The position numbers and the translations under genes were made by a program. The notes below the pieces were generated by a model. The model was not told the DNA's origin. It did no database searches and worked only from the letters and a program-made list of their open reading frames with translations. 64,000 nt of DNA, from the NCBI RefSeq assembly GCF_900104485.1, contig NZ_FMXQ01000009.1, positions 1 to 64,000 on the forward strand, written 5' to 3'. Positions within the stretch are counted from its first letter, which is position 1. The number at the start of each line of letters is the position of its first letter. Source of the DNA: Bauldia litoralis (GTDB lineage Bacteria; Pseudomonadota; Alphaproteobacteria; Rhizobiales; Kaistiaceae). Below are positions 1-8,965 of the stretch, piece by piece.

Positions 1-611
1 TTGATATCCCGCAGGTCGCGGCGATTGTCCGAAAGAAACGTTGCGCGCGCAAATTGCTTTGCGATCTCCGGATCGGTGCGGCAGAAGCTGTTGGTCAGTT
101 CTTCGCTGAGGTCAGGTCGGTCCTGGTTGGCCATAATGACTGGCGCCATAGCCTGCGACCAACCCATGTGGTTGTTGTCCATAAAGTCCAGCAACTCGTG
201 GATCTGCGCCTCGCTGAACCCGCCGGTGTAGCCGTCGTCGTCGATGTATCTCGGCGATGGCCCCACCATGATGAGTTCGTCGAAAAGGTCAGGTGCCGTG
301 CGGCTGGCCAGTGCGCCGATCATGGCACTTACGGAATGACCGACGAAGACGCCTCCCTGAATCTCCAGTTCCCGGCACAATTCGACGACATCGTCCGCAT
401 AGCCATCAATGGAGGCATATCGATCAGGATCGTAAGCAGACAAGTCGGAACTACCGGCCCCGATATGATCGAACAGGATTGTCTTGTAACTCTCCTCGAA
501 TGCGGGTGCCACGAACCGCCACATGTTCTGATCACAGCCAAAGCCGTGGGCGAAGACCATCGGCTTCGACCCAGCACCGCTGACATTCACATTATGAAGG
601 TCTGACCGCAT
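1..611 (-). CDS. rsbQ: RsbQ-type alpha/beta hydrolase (3' end outside window)
   Basis: Alpha/beta-fold serine hydrolase of the RsbQ / D14-KAI2 group. In Bacillus RsbQ works with the phosphatase RsbP in energy-stress signalling; its role in alphaproteobacteria is less clear. The start is the ATG at 611-609, preceded by a G-rich ribosome site. Readable family signatures are FAHGFGCDQNMW near residue 18 (oxyanion region), LFDHIGAGSSD, the nucleophile elbow FVGHSVSAMIG (catalytic Ser) and MVGPSPRYIDDDGYTGGF, all typical of RsbQ. About 203 codons are present of a usual ~270, so the C-terminal part with the catalytic His lies beyond the left edge. It is divergent from the NRPS-like gene. Any regulatory partner would be to the left and is not visible. 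The family call is secure; the physiological substrate is unknown. Confidence 0.9.
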   Translation of the reverse strand, partial: MRSDLHNVNVSGAGSKPMVFAHGFGCDQNMWRFVAPAFEESYKTILFDHIGAGSSDLSAYDPDRYASIDGYADDVVELCRELEIQGGVFVGHSVSAMIGALASRTAPDLFDELIMVGPSPRYIDDDGYTGGFSEAQIHELLDFMDNNHMGWSQAMAPVIMANQDRPDLSEELTNSFCRTDPEIAKQFARATFLSDNRRDLRDI

Positions 612-979
612 ATCCCCCCTAAGACGCGCAATTCCACACAACTATCTCCAAGTTCCAACGCGTCGTTCCTCAAAGGGTTCCACCGCAGCCGGTCCGCCAA
701 AGTTGGAGGTGGTTTCGGCGTCTTCAGCCATCGACCGGCCTTAAGATCGGTCCCCGTTGAAGATGTGGTGAACTGCGACACAACGTCGTCGCAGGAATCG
801 CGAGCGAACGCGCCCGTCAACGCATAATACGCACATCGGTCGCCCGGCGAGAGGATGTCCGCCATCGTGGCGAGTCGATGCAACTCCGACCGGCTTGACG
901 TCGACCCGGCGTTGACCAATAGCTGGCCTGCGCTGATCGCCCCTTCCGGCAAACATCTGCCACCACTCAGGACCGGATC
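612..979. other. intergenic region between divergent genes
   Basis: 368 bases separating the divergent RsbQ-like and NRPS-like genes. Open frames exist on both strands, but none gives a recognisable protein, and GC-rich DNA commonly has such chance frames. It presumably holds the two promoters. I see no convincing palindrome, terminator or RNA gene. Confidence 0.5.
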
Positions 980-3900
980 ATGTCGGAGGCCTACGGCTCC
1001 ATCCCCGAGCTGTTCAGCAGAGTTGTCCGATCTCACTCGGCGAAAGAGGCGATCCGCATAGGGCCAGAGAGCTGGACCTACGCGACCCTGGACGAACGAG
1101 CCGGTCGGGTGGCGAGGCAGATCGCGGCAGTCGGGCATCCCCGGGATCGGCTGGCGGTGCTCCTTCCCCATGACATCGGCCTCGTCGTCACGATGCTCGC
1201 CGCACTCAAGGCGGGGCGCGTTGTCCTCGTCCTGAACCCGAACGATCCGCAGCCTCGTCTTGAGCAACTCATCGCTGATGCGGAACCCGCGGTGATCGCG
1301 ACGGATGAAGCTGGTGCGCCCCGAGCCAACGCGCTCGCCCCGGAAGGGACACAGGTGCTGCGCATCGACGCCTCTTCGGCAGCGCCGCCGACCGGAGGCC
1401 CTGGTGTCCGCCTGTCCGACACGGATCCGGCCTTCCTCACATACACCTCCGGCTCGACAGGACGCCCGAAGGCGGTCGTCCTCCGGCACGACACCGTCGC
1501 GCGCAGCGTCAGCGCCAATCTCGATATCTGGGGCGTCGCTCCGGCCGACCGTATTGCGCTGCCGGCCTCCCTATGGGGCGCGCAGGGCAACAATACCCTT
1601 TGGACCACCCTGCTCGGCGGGGCGACGGTCTGCGTGTTTCCGGCGGTGGAACGGGGGGTGACCGGCCTCGCGAGATGGCTCGTCGCTGAGCGGATTACCG
1701 TGTTTCCGGCCGCGTCGTCGCTGCTTCGTCATTTCGTCCGGACTCTCGACGATCAGGACGCGTTCCCCGACATTCGCCTGATCAAGATCAGCGCCGACTC
1801 GGCAACCTGGGACGATATCAGGACGTGCCGCCGATACTTCCCGAACGCCCGTGTCGTGTACGCCATGGGGTCTTCAGAGGTCGGCGGCACGATCGCCTTC
1901 CAGATCCTGTCACCGGCCGATCCGACTGGCGACGGGCCCCTGCCGGTCGGCCGCCCGCCGCGAGACCTGGATGTTCGCATCGTCGACGAGGATGGCGAGG
2001 AATGTCCTTCGGGTACGACCGGCACGATCAGCGTCCGCTCCCCGGCGCTTTCGGGCGGCTACTGGAAGGACCCGGCCCTGACCGCGCGGCACTTCATCGA
2101 CCTGCCCGACGGCATGCGGCTCTTTCGCAGCGAGGACCGTGCGTTTGTCGACGCCGAAGGGCTGATCGTCCTGGCCGGCCGGCGAGACTCGACGCACAAG
2201 ATTCGTGGCCAGCGCACCGACCTTGCCGAGGTCGAACGAGGCCTCGCGAGCCTTCCGGGCGTCCTGGAAGCCGCCGCTGTCGTTAGGCACAGGCCCGGCG
2301 GCGAGGCCTACCTGATCGCCTGCATCGTGCCGAGGCCGGGCGGGATGCTCGAGCCGCGGCGTGCGCGAACGGCGGCGCGCGCCATGATGCCGCGCAACCT
2401 GGTGCCGTCCCATTTCGTCGTGCTCGACGCTCTGCCCCGCACCGCCAACGGCAAGGTGGACCGGAACGCTCTCCGTGCGATCGAGCCGCCCGGCGCGGAA
2501 GAGCATGTCCCCCCGATCACGGGGACCGAGCGCATGCTCGAGCGCCTGTGGGCCCGAGCGTTCGACCTCGACGCTGTCGGCCGAACGGCCGGCTTCCTTG
2601 ACCTTGGCGGCGATTCCCTGATCGGTGCGGTGATCGCAGCTGACGTAGACGCGGAGACCGGCGTCCAGTTAGCCATCAGCCTGTTCGCCGAAAACACGTC
2701 GCTCGGTGACATGGCGGCGATCATCGATCGAACGGCGGACGATCTATCGGAGTCCGACGAGCCTCTGCTTGTGGCCCGCCCGAAGCGGGACCGTTTTCCA
2801 CTCTCGCCCCTTCAGGCTCCGTTCTGGCGGGCGGCCCAGTCCAAAGGCTATGGCCGCAGGCATGAGCAATCGACCTTCTTTGAGATCCAGGGTCGCCTGG
2901 ACGAAGGGGCCCTGCAGTCGGCCCTTGATCGTGTCGTCGCGCGTCACGAAAGCCTCCGCACCCGTTTCGAGGTCGCCGGCGACGGCGAACCCATGCAGAT
3001 CGTCGAGCCTGTCCAACCGCTGCCCCTGCAGCGGATCGACTGTTCGCGCGCCGATGACCCGGATTCGGCCGCGGCGACTGCCATCGCCGAAGAGGCCGGC
3101 CCCCCCTTCGACCTGACGGCCGCGCCGCCGATTTGCGCCCTGCTGGTCCGCCTCGCTGACGACCGCCACCTCCTGGTCATGTCGGCGCATCACATCGTGA
3201 CCGATGCCTTTTCCTGGAATATCTTCGGCAGCGACTTGGCGGAATACTACGCGGCCGAGGTCGAGAGACGACCAGCCAGTCTCGATCCCCTGCCGATCCA
3301 GTTTGGCGACTATGCGAGCTGGCAGCGCGAGCGTCACTCGGCCGAGCGGGTTCGCGCCGTTGTCGAACGATGCCGGCGGTCGATCGAGGCGGGCCCGCTA
3401 CCGCGCATCGACTCGCTCCGCCGCTACTGGAGGAAGGGCGACGATCCATCGTTGAGCAGGCACGAGCCCCACCCGTGGGGCCTCCCGCCCCAGACCATCG
3501 ACTGCCTCGATTCGCTTGGCCGCGAGCATGCAGCGACCCACTTCATGACCCGCGTCGCTGCAATCGCTCCCGTTCTCTCGGCGCTGACCGGCTGCCAGAC
3601 GGTGGCCATCTGCAGTATCATGACCGTTCGCCGTCGCGGTATTCTTCAGCGGGTGTTCGGACCGTTCGCCAACACTGTACCGCTGTTCGTTCGTTGCGAT
3701 CCAGCGGCCACCTTCCGAGACCAGATAAGGCGAACCCGGGCCGAGACGATGGCCGCCCGGGAGACGGCCGAGGTTCCATTCGACGATCTCGTCGCTGCGC
3801 TGGCGGCGGAGGGCGTGAAAATGCCGAGCCTGTTCTTCTGGGTTCATACGACCACGCCGACGCCTCCACTTCGAGCCGGGCCGCTCGAGATCGTCCGGCG

Positions 3901-4117
3901 ACCGAGTGTGCATTTGCCCATTCATGGCGTCATCGTCATCCGCCTCAACCACACAAACGAGGAGATCGGCGGTTCGCTGGACTTCGACCCGCGCATCTAC
4001 GGAGCGAGTGGCATGCACGACATGCTTGAGCGCATAACCCGTTTCGTGAATGCGGCCGCCGCCGATCCCGACGAGCCAGTCGGTCGCCTGATCGATCGTG
4101 CCGGCGTCGTCGATTGA
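980..4117 (+). CDS. NRPS-like protein, adenylation-carrier-condensation (A-T-C), no release domain
   Basis: A 1045-residue single-module non-ribosomal peptide synthetase-like enzyme, expected in the cytoplasm and needing a phosphopantetheinyl transferase. Residues about 1-510 are an AMP-forming adenylation domain: YTSGSTGRPKAVV (A3) near residue 155, YAMGSSEVGGT (A5), LAGRRDSTHKIRGQ (A8), and PRTANGKVDRNAL with the A10 lysine. Residues about 515-590 are a carrier domain with LGGDSL (Ser near 545). Residues about 610-1030 are a condensation domain with HHIVTDAFS near 736; the catalytic second His and Asp are kept, but the usual Gly is Ala. FGPFANTVPLFV and PFDDLV match later C-domain motifs. 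No thioesterase, reductase or epimerase follows. The normal A4 FDxS segment is replaced around GAQGNNTLW, so the Asp that binds alpha-amino groups seems absent; an aryl, fatty or other acid substrate is possible (inference). Convergent with the TctC-like gene. Confidence 0.88.
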   Translation: MSEAYGSIPELFSRVVRSHSAKEAIRIGPESWTYATLDERAGRVARQIAAVGHPRDRLAVLLPHDIGLVVTMLAALKAGRVVLVLNPNDPQPRLEQLIADAEPAVIATDEAGAPRANALAPEGTQVLRIDASSAAPPTGGPGVRLSDTDPAFLTYTSGSTGRPKAVVLRHDTVARSVSANLDIWGVAPADRIALPASLWGAQGNNTLWTTLLGGATVCVFPAVERGVTGLARWLVAERITVFPAASSLLRHFVRTLDDQDAFPDIRLIKISADSATWDDIRTCRRYFPNARVVYAMGSSEVGGTIAFQILSPADPTGDGPLPVGRPPRDLDVRIVDEDGEECPSGTTGTISVRSPALSGGYWKDPALTARHFIDLPDGMRLFRSEDRAFVDAEGLIVLAGRRDSTHKIRGQRTDLAEVERGLASLPGVLEAAAVVRHRPGGEAYLIACIVPRPGGMLEPRRARTAARAMMPRNLVPSHFVVLDALPRTANGKVDRNALRAIEPPGAEEHVPPITGTERMLERLWARAFDLDAVGRTAGFLDLGGDSLIGAVIAADVDAETGVQLAISLFAENTSLGDMAAIIDRTADDLSESDEPLLVARPKRDRFPLSPLQAPFWRAAQSKGYGRRHEQSTFFEIQGRLDEGALQSALDRVVARHESLRTRFEVAGDGEPMQIVEPVQPLPLQRIDCSRADDPDSAAATAIAEEAGPPFDLTAAPPICALLVRLADDRHLLVMSAHHIVTDAFSWNIFGSDLAEYYAAEVERRPASLDPLPIQFGDYASWQRERHSAERVRAVVERCRRSIEAGPLPRIDSLRRYWRKGDDPSLSRHEPHPWGLPPQTIDCLDSLGREHAATHFMTRVAAIAPVLSALTGCQTVAICSIMTVRRRGILQRVFGPFANTVPLFVRCDPAATFRDQIRRTRAETMAARETAEVPFDDLVAALAAEGVKMPSLFFWVHTTTPTPPLRAGPLEIVRRPSVHLPIHGVIVIRLNHTNEEIGGSLDFDPRIYGASGMHDMLERITRFVNAAAADPDEPVGRLIDRAGVVD

Positions 4118-4141
4118 TCCGCCGGCTCACCACCAACACCG

Positions 4142-5224
4142 TTATGGTGCCGCGACGAGAAGCGCCTTGAGTGCGTCGACCGTCGGTTCGGGCGTGTTCA
4201 TGGCCGCCGCGACACTTGCCGCGACGGCGGCGCCCGGTTCGGTATCGAGCTGAAGCCCTCGCTTTACGGCGTCGGCTATGAAATCGGGATCCTGCACCAT
4301 CGCATCGAAAGCATCCCTGAAGACCTGCAGCACCTCGGGCGCCACCCCGGGCGGCATGCCCAGCGGTCGACCCGTATCCCCCAGGCTGGCGAGCAAGCGA
4401 AGCAGGGCGGCATCGTCGCCGTCGATCGGCAGTTCGGTCACCGCCGGAACGTCCGGCAGCAGATCGTTCCGGGTGGTGGCGACCTGCCAGATGACGTTGA
4501 CCTTGCCTTCCGGCAGCCAGTCGGGGTGCTTCGCGACAAGGGACTCGAGGGACTGCGACATGCCCTCGACCTCTTCCCGCTCGAGTGCGAACGCCATCTC
4601 CGAGCTGCCTTCGTAACCCTGGATGATCTTGAACTGCGTCCCCATGCGCTCGTTCACGATGCGCGCCACGATATTGGTGACGTCTATCCCGGGGGTGGCG
4701 ATCGGCGCCTCGCGGGACATTGCATCGGCGAGCGTCTTGACCGGCGAGGTGTTCCACATCAGCAAGGTGGCGGTGTGGGTCGTCAGCCGGCCGATGTAAC
4801 CGAAATCCTCCGGCGCGACGTTATCGCCAAGACGTCCGATCAGGCCCTCCAGCGGAAATGGCTGGGGGAAGACGGAGATAACTGTTCCGTCCTTCGGCGC
4901 AACGCTCGCGAGAAAGACGCTCGCGCGGTTGCCGCCGCCACCAGGCATGTTTTCGACGATGACCGTGGGTTCACCCGGAAGGTGGCTTCCTAGATGGTCG
5001 GCTACTGTCCTTGCCCAGGTGTCGTAGCCGCCGCCCGGACCGAACCCGACGACGATCGTAACCGTCTTGCCAGAGAAATCCGGCGCCTGCGCCTTCGCCG
5101 TGGCCTGGCCAAGCAGGAAGGTGATCGCGATGGCGACGACCGCTGCCATCCAAATTTCGGCCAAGCGGGCAGGACGGGTCGCCGCCCCAACCGAAATCTT
5201 AGGCATTCCAGGCAAATCAGGCAT
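4142..5224 (-). CDS. TctC/Bug-family periplasmic solute-binding protein
   Basis: Binding protein of the tripartite tricarboxylate transporter (TTT) family, 360 residues with the start chosen. An N-terminal hydrophobic segment (LAEIWMAAVVAIAITFLLG) ending near AKAQA acts as signal peptide or anchor. The mature part begins with VTIVVGFGPGGGYDTWARTV and has PTVIVENMPGGGGNRAS, the two classic Bug-family ligand loops. Start choice: the ATG at 5224 has GGGAG about 8 bases upstream; a closer ATG at 5233 would leave no spacing. The TctA/TctB membrane partners are not next to it, so it is an orphan TctC, a common situation in proteobacteria where binding proteins outnumber transporters. The ligand, probably a carboxylate, cannot be told. 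Divergent from the AGE isomerase. Confidence 0.85.
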   Translation of the reverse strand: MPDLPGMPKISVGAATRPARLAEIWMAAVVAIAITFLLGQATAKAQAPDFSGKTVTIVVGFGPGGGYDTWARTVADHLGSHLPGEPTVIVENMPGGGGNRASVFLASVAPKDGTVISVFPQPFPLEGLIGRLGDNVAPEDFGYIGRLTTHTATLLMWNTSPVKTLADAMSREAPIATPGIDVTNIVARIVNERMGTQFKIIQGYEGSSEMAFALEREEVEGMSQSLESLVAKHPDWLPEGKVNVIWQVATTRNDLLPDVPAVTELPIDGDDAALLRLLASLGDTGRPLGMPPGVAPEVLQVFRDAFDAMVQDPDFIADAVKRGLQLDTEPGAAVAASVAAAMNTPEPTVDALKALLVAAP

Positions 5225-5438
5225 CGTTGGCATCTCCCGCACGAACCCTGCGCACCGCATGGTCCCAATGTCGCCCGAGACTACCGGTCTGAGCCAAAAG
5301 AAAAAAGGCGGGCGCAGAACCTCGATGCAGCTCTGTTCGTTGACAGCGACGCGATGGTGAACCAGCTTCTGGCCAGACTGCTTGCGGACCGGACCGTCAA
5401 CCGAAGCAGACCCGGAATTGAAGGTTAGGAAAGCCGCG

Positions 5439-6695
5439 ATGTCCCTGGAAGCCTGGCGCAAGCGCCCATACCACCGGCAATGGCTGCGTGATCAAGCCAA
5501 TGATCTTTTCAGCTTCTTCCAGAACCGCAGCTTCAATCCCGACGGCGGCTTCTTCGATCTCGACGTGACGGGACGGCCGATAACGACAGACAACCCGGTG
5601 CGCGGCATCCCCGGCACCGCGCGAATGGTCCACTGTTTCGCCATCGGCAGCCTGCTGGGGCGCCCGGGCTCCGACCCCATTGTCGACCATGGCATGCAGT
5701 TCCTGTGGAACCGGCACCGGGACAGCGATCATGGCGGCTACTTCTGGGCGGTCGACGACAACGGTCCGAGCGATTCCCGAAAGCAGGGATACGGCCACGC
5801 CTTCGTTCTGCTCGCAGCCTCAAGCGCCAGGCTGGTGGGACACCCACTGGCCGACAGGATGCTGGCCGACGTCACGGAAATCCTCGAGACGAAATTCTGG
5901 GAGGAGGGCAGCGGCGCCATCGCCGAGGAGTTCAACGCGGACTGGTCTCCGATTGCCCCTTACCGCGGCCAGAACTCCAACATGCACCTCACCGAGGCCC
6001 TGATGGCGGCGTTCGAGGCAACCGCCGAGCGACACTATCTCGACAAGGCCGAGCGCATCGCCGATCTGATCATTCGTCGCCGCGCTGCGGAGAACGGCTA
6101 CCGCGTCGCGGAGCACTTCGACGACAATTGGCAGCTCGACAAGACGTATCGCGGCGACCAGATGTTCCGGCCTCCCGGCACCACGCCAGGCCACTGGCTG
6201 GAGTGGTCGCGCCTCATACTGCAACTGTGGTCCCTCGGGGGCGAACGGATGGACTGGATGCCGGCTGCGGCAGAAGCGCTGTTTGCGCAGGCAGTCGCGA
6301 TAGGCTGGGATGAAACAAGGGGCGGGTTCTTCTACAACCTCGACTGGAATGACAGCCCCGACCTGCCGCTCAAGCTCTGGTGGCCGGCCGCCGAGGGTGC
6401 TGGCGCCGCAGCGTTTCTATGCGATCACAGACCTAGCGCCTTCCATGAACAATGGTATCGCAACATCTGGGACGTCATCGCGCGACACTTCATCGACGAC
6501 GAGCGAGGCGGCTGGCACGAGGAACTCGACGAGGAAATGCGTCCGAGCCACACCCTGTTTGCCGGCAAGGCCGACATCTACCACGCCCTGCAGGCCTGCC
6601 TCATTCCGCTCTATCCCTCGACGGGCAGCCTTACCCGGGCGCTGGTGAACGAGCTTGATGCAAGAGTTCCAGGGATGCCCCAGCATCCTCAATAG
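5439..6695 (+). CDS. AGE-family sugar epimerase/isomerase (YihS-like)
   Basis: N-acylglucosamine 2-epimerase superfamily protein of 418 residues, close in length to the aldose-ketose isomerase YihS and D-mannose isomerase. The family has an (alpha/alpha)6 barrel. Visible signatures are GGYFWAVDD, the helix motif NSNMHLTEALMAAF, PGHWLEWSRL and a C-terminal ADIYHALQA, which carry the conserved His residues used for acid-base catalysis. The start ATG at 5439 has AGGA about 8 bases upstream; the open frame upstream of it lacks family similarity. Likely reaction: interconversion of an aldose and its ketose or 2-epimer in the cytoplasm. The sugar (mannose, sulfoquinovose or other) cannot be assigned, since no sulfoglycolysis gene is adjacent. 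Confidence 0.85.
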   Translation: MSLEAWRKRPYHRQWLRDQANDLFSFFQNRSFNPDGGFFDLDVTGRPITTDNPVRGIPGTARMVHCFAIGSLLGRPGSDPIVDHGMQFLWNRHRDSDHGGYFWAVDDNGPSDSRKQGYGHAFVLLAASSARLVGHPLADRMLADVTEILETKFWEEGSGAIAEEFNADWSPIAPYRGQNSNMHLTEALMAAFEATAERHYLDKAERIADLIIRRRAAENGYRVAEHFDDNWQLDKTYRGDQMFRPPGTTPGHWLEWSRLILQLWSLGGERMDWMPAAAEALFAQAVAIGWDETRGGFFYNLDWNDSPDLPLKLWWPAAEGAGAAAFLCDHRPSAFHEQWYRNIWDVIARHFIDDERGGWHEELDEEMRPSHTLFAGKADIYHALQACLIPLYPSTGSLTRALVNELDARVPGMPQHPQ

Positions 6696-6785
6696 GCGAG
6701 GAGCGAGTTCCTGCCTTCTGCCCGCGGCATACCCCTGATCACGCGGCTATGGCCAGGCTCATAAAGGCGCGGTGCAACACGCAGA

Positions 6786-7799
6786 TCATTCCGCCGGGCG
6801 CGCGGCCTGGGTCTTGACCTCGTGGAGCGGACGTCCATCGCGCTCGAAGGCGGTGACGTTGCCGATCGTTGTCTCCGCGATGGCGGCCAGCGCCTCCTCG
6901 GTGAAGAAGGCCTGATGACCAGTGATCAGCACGTTGGGGAAAGTCAGGAGGCGAGCAAAGACATCGTCCGGGATAATCCGGTTCGACAGGTCCTCGAAGA
7001 ACAGGTCGGTCTCTTCCTCATAGACGTCGAGCCCGAGGCTTCCGATTGTACCGTCCTTGAGGCCGCGAATGACCGCGCGGGTGTCGATGACTTCGCCGCG
7101 GCTCGTATTGATCAGCATGGCGCCGCGCTTCATTCGGGCAAGCGCGGGCCCGTCGATCAGTTGATGTGTCGCGGGAGTCAGAGGGCAATGCAGTGAGATG
7201 ACATCGCTTTGCGAGAGGAGTTGCTCAACGGATAGATAGTGGACGCCCAGCGCCTCGCATGTGGGGTTCGGCGCGGGATCGTGAGCGATCACCCTGCAGC
7301 CGAAGCCGGTCATGATCCGGGCCACCACTTCGCCGATCAGCCCGGTACCAACGATGCCTACCGTCTTGCCGTTGAGGTCGAAGCCAAGCAAACCGTCGAG
7401 CACGAAATTGCCCTCGCGCACCCGGTTGTAGGCGCGGTGAGTCTTGCGGTTCAGCGTCAGGATAAGGGCAACGGCATGTTCGGCCACGGCATGGGGCGAA
7501 TAGGCCGGCACCCGGCCAACGGCGATGCCGGCCGCTTCGGCGGCGACGAGATCGACGTGGTTGAAGCCGGCAGAGCGCAACGCAAGCAGGCGAACGCCCT
7601 GACTGCCCAGCTGCTCGACGACCTCCTCACTCACCGTATCGTTGACGAAGACGCAGACCGCATCCGCACCCTTTGCCAGCGACGCCGTCTCAGCGGTCAG
7701 CCGGGGTTCGAGGAAGGACAGCCGATGGGCGCCATCTTCATTGGCTCTTTCCAGGTATCGCCGATCGTGCGGCTTGGTGCTGAAGACGGCGACGCGCAT
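6786..7799 (-). CDS. ldhA: D-2-hydroxyacid dehydrogenase, D-lactate dehydrogenase type
   Basis: NAD-dependent D-isomer-specific 2-hydroxyacid dehydrogenase, 337 residues, matching fermentative D-lactate dehydrogenase (LdhA) in length and layout. It begins [17 protein letters not shown], has [13 protein letters not shown] (substrate loop with Arg), the Rossmann motif [23 protein letters not shown] with the catalytic Arg, LGLDVYEEE with the conserved Glu, and [13 protein letters not shown] with the catalytic His. It reduces pyruvate or a related 2-oxo acid in the cytoplasm. It lies downstream of the SIS and FGGY genes on the same strand after a 265-base gap, so co-transcription is possible but not shown. 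Family certain; pyruvate as substrate is inferred. Confidence 0.88.
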   Translation of the reverse strand: MRVAVFSTKPHDRRYLERANEDGAHRLSFLEPRLTAETASLAKGADAVCVFVNDTVSEEVVEQLGSQGVRLLALRSAGFNHVDLVAAEAAGIAVGRVPAYSPHAVAEHAVALILTLNRKTHRAYNRVREGNFVLDGLLGFDLNGKTVGIVGTGLIGEVVARIMTGFGCRVIAHDPAPNPTCEALGVHYLSVEQLLSQSDVISLHCPLTPATHQLIDGPALARMKRGAMLINTSRGEVIDTRAVIRGLKDGTIGSLGLDVYEEETDLFFEDLSNRIIPDDVFARLLTFPNVLITGHQAFFTEEALAAIAETTIGNVTAFERDGRPLHEVKTQAARPAE

Positions 7800-8064
7800 G
7801 GGGACTTCTCCTGAAAGCCGATCGCGGCTATGGCCCTCTTATCCGGGATGGGCAGTTGGCGGAACCGCTGTCCTGGCTGAGTGAGCAACTGCCTCGGGTC
7901 GTGCTTGATGCGCATTCGAGATCAGCCGGCGTCGGCAGGTTTGTGACGGGTCGGGGCGGCGAAGGCGTTCGTCAAGAAACCCGGGCCAGCTGACAATAAC
8001 ACCGCGCCTGTCGGGCGCGCCCGACTTCTGGTTCACGACCAGAGCCCAGACGGCGCTCTTCAGT

Positions 8065-8784
8065 TTACAGGTGCGGGTTGCGCGGTTTGTACCGCTCCAC
8101 CAGGTCCCGGTTGTTCTCCGCCGCGCCCGGCATGTTCGAGCTGCGGAAAATGGGCGGAGGCCCATCGGTTGCCAGTTGGCTGGCGACCTCGGCGAACAGG
8201 GCCTGCAGGAGCGCGGCGCCGATCGCGGTCGATCCCGGACCGGCCTTCAAATCCGTCCCGGGTAGCGAGACCAGCGCGTCGCCGGGCGGCAGGCCGTTGT
8301 CGAGAACGATCGTCGCGATTTCGGCGAGGATCGGCCGGCCCTTGGCCGATGCCTGCGAATAGGCGCGCGAGGTCAGGGCAATCACTGTCACACCGGCGTC
8401 GCTGGCAATTTGCGCCGCCTCGACCGGCACCGCGTTGACGCCGGAGTTGGAGATGACGATCAGCACGTCCTTCGGACCGATCGGATATCGGTCGAGAACG
8501 TCCGCGGCCACGCCGGTCATCCGCTCGCGCTCGCCTGATGCGATCGCGCTCTTGTGGAGCATCAGCTCTTCGTCGAGCACGGGAACGGTGTAGGCAGGGC
8601 CGCCGGCCCGGTAGTGCAGGTCCAGCCCGAGCAGATGCGAATGGCCGGTGCCGAAGACATAGGTCAATCCACCGGCACGACAGGACGCGACGACTGCCTC
8701 AACGGCCGGCCCGAGCTGAGCGACCATTTCAGGCTCCGTCAGAAGGCGCGCGACATCAGCCAGGTATCTGGCGGCGGTTTCCAT
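8065..8784 (-). CDS. SIS-domain sugar phosphate-binding protein (UPF0309-like)
   Basis: A 239-residue single SIS (sugar isomerase) domain protein. The phosphosugar-binding signatures are YVFGTGHSHLLGLDL near residue 43 and DVLIVISNSGVNAVPVE near residue 115. The overall form matches the UPF0309 group, whose members commonly sit beside sugar or amino-sugar transport and kinase genes. It follows the FGGY kinase gene by 181 bases on the same strand, suggesting the two act in turn: kinase makes a sugar phosphate, SIS protein isomerises, deaminates or senses it. There is no DNA-binding domain, so it is not an RpiR regulator. Catalytic activity is unproven. Confidence 0.82.
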   Translation of the reverse strand: METAARYLADVARLLTEPEMVAQLGPAVEAVVASCRAGGLTYVFGTGHSHLLGLDLHYRAGGPAYTVPVLDEELMLHKSAIASGERERMTGVAADVLDRYPIGPKDVLIVISNSGVNAVPVEAAQIASDAGVTVIALTSRAYSQASAKGRPILAEIATIVLDNGLPPGDALVSLPGTDLKAGPGSTAIGAALLQALFAEVASQLATDGPPPIFRSSNMPGAAENNRDLVERYKPRNPHL

Positions 8785-8965
8785 TCATTCGTCTCCAGTT
8801 CAAGTCGCGTCTTCATCACGAAGACGTCGCGGCAACAAAACGAACGACCATGTTGGAACGTGCGGCCGTGTGTGTCGCGCGTCGTTGGGAAAATTTCGAG
8901 AACCGCCGCTCCGACCGCGAGCCTGAGCGGCAGCGCCACGGCTATACCGCTCGTCCCGGAAGCCG

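Noticed and set aside
612-979. A minus-strand open frame covering the gap before the NRPS-like gene, extending into it.
   Set aside because: The translation has no recognisable domain, overlaps the well-supported NRPS gene antisense and is typical of GC-rich shadow frames.
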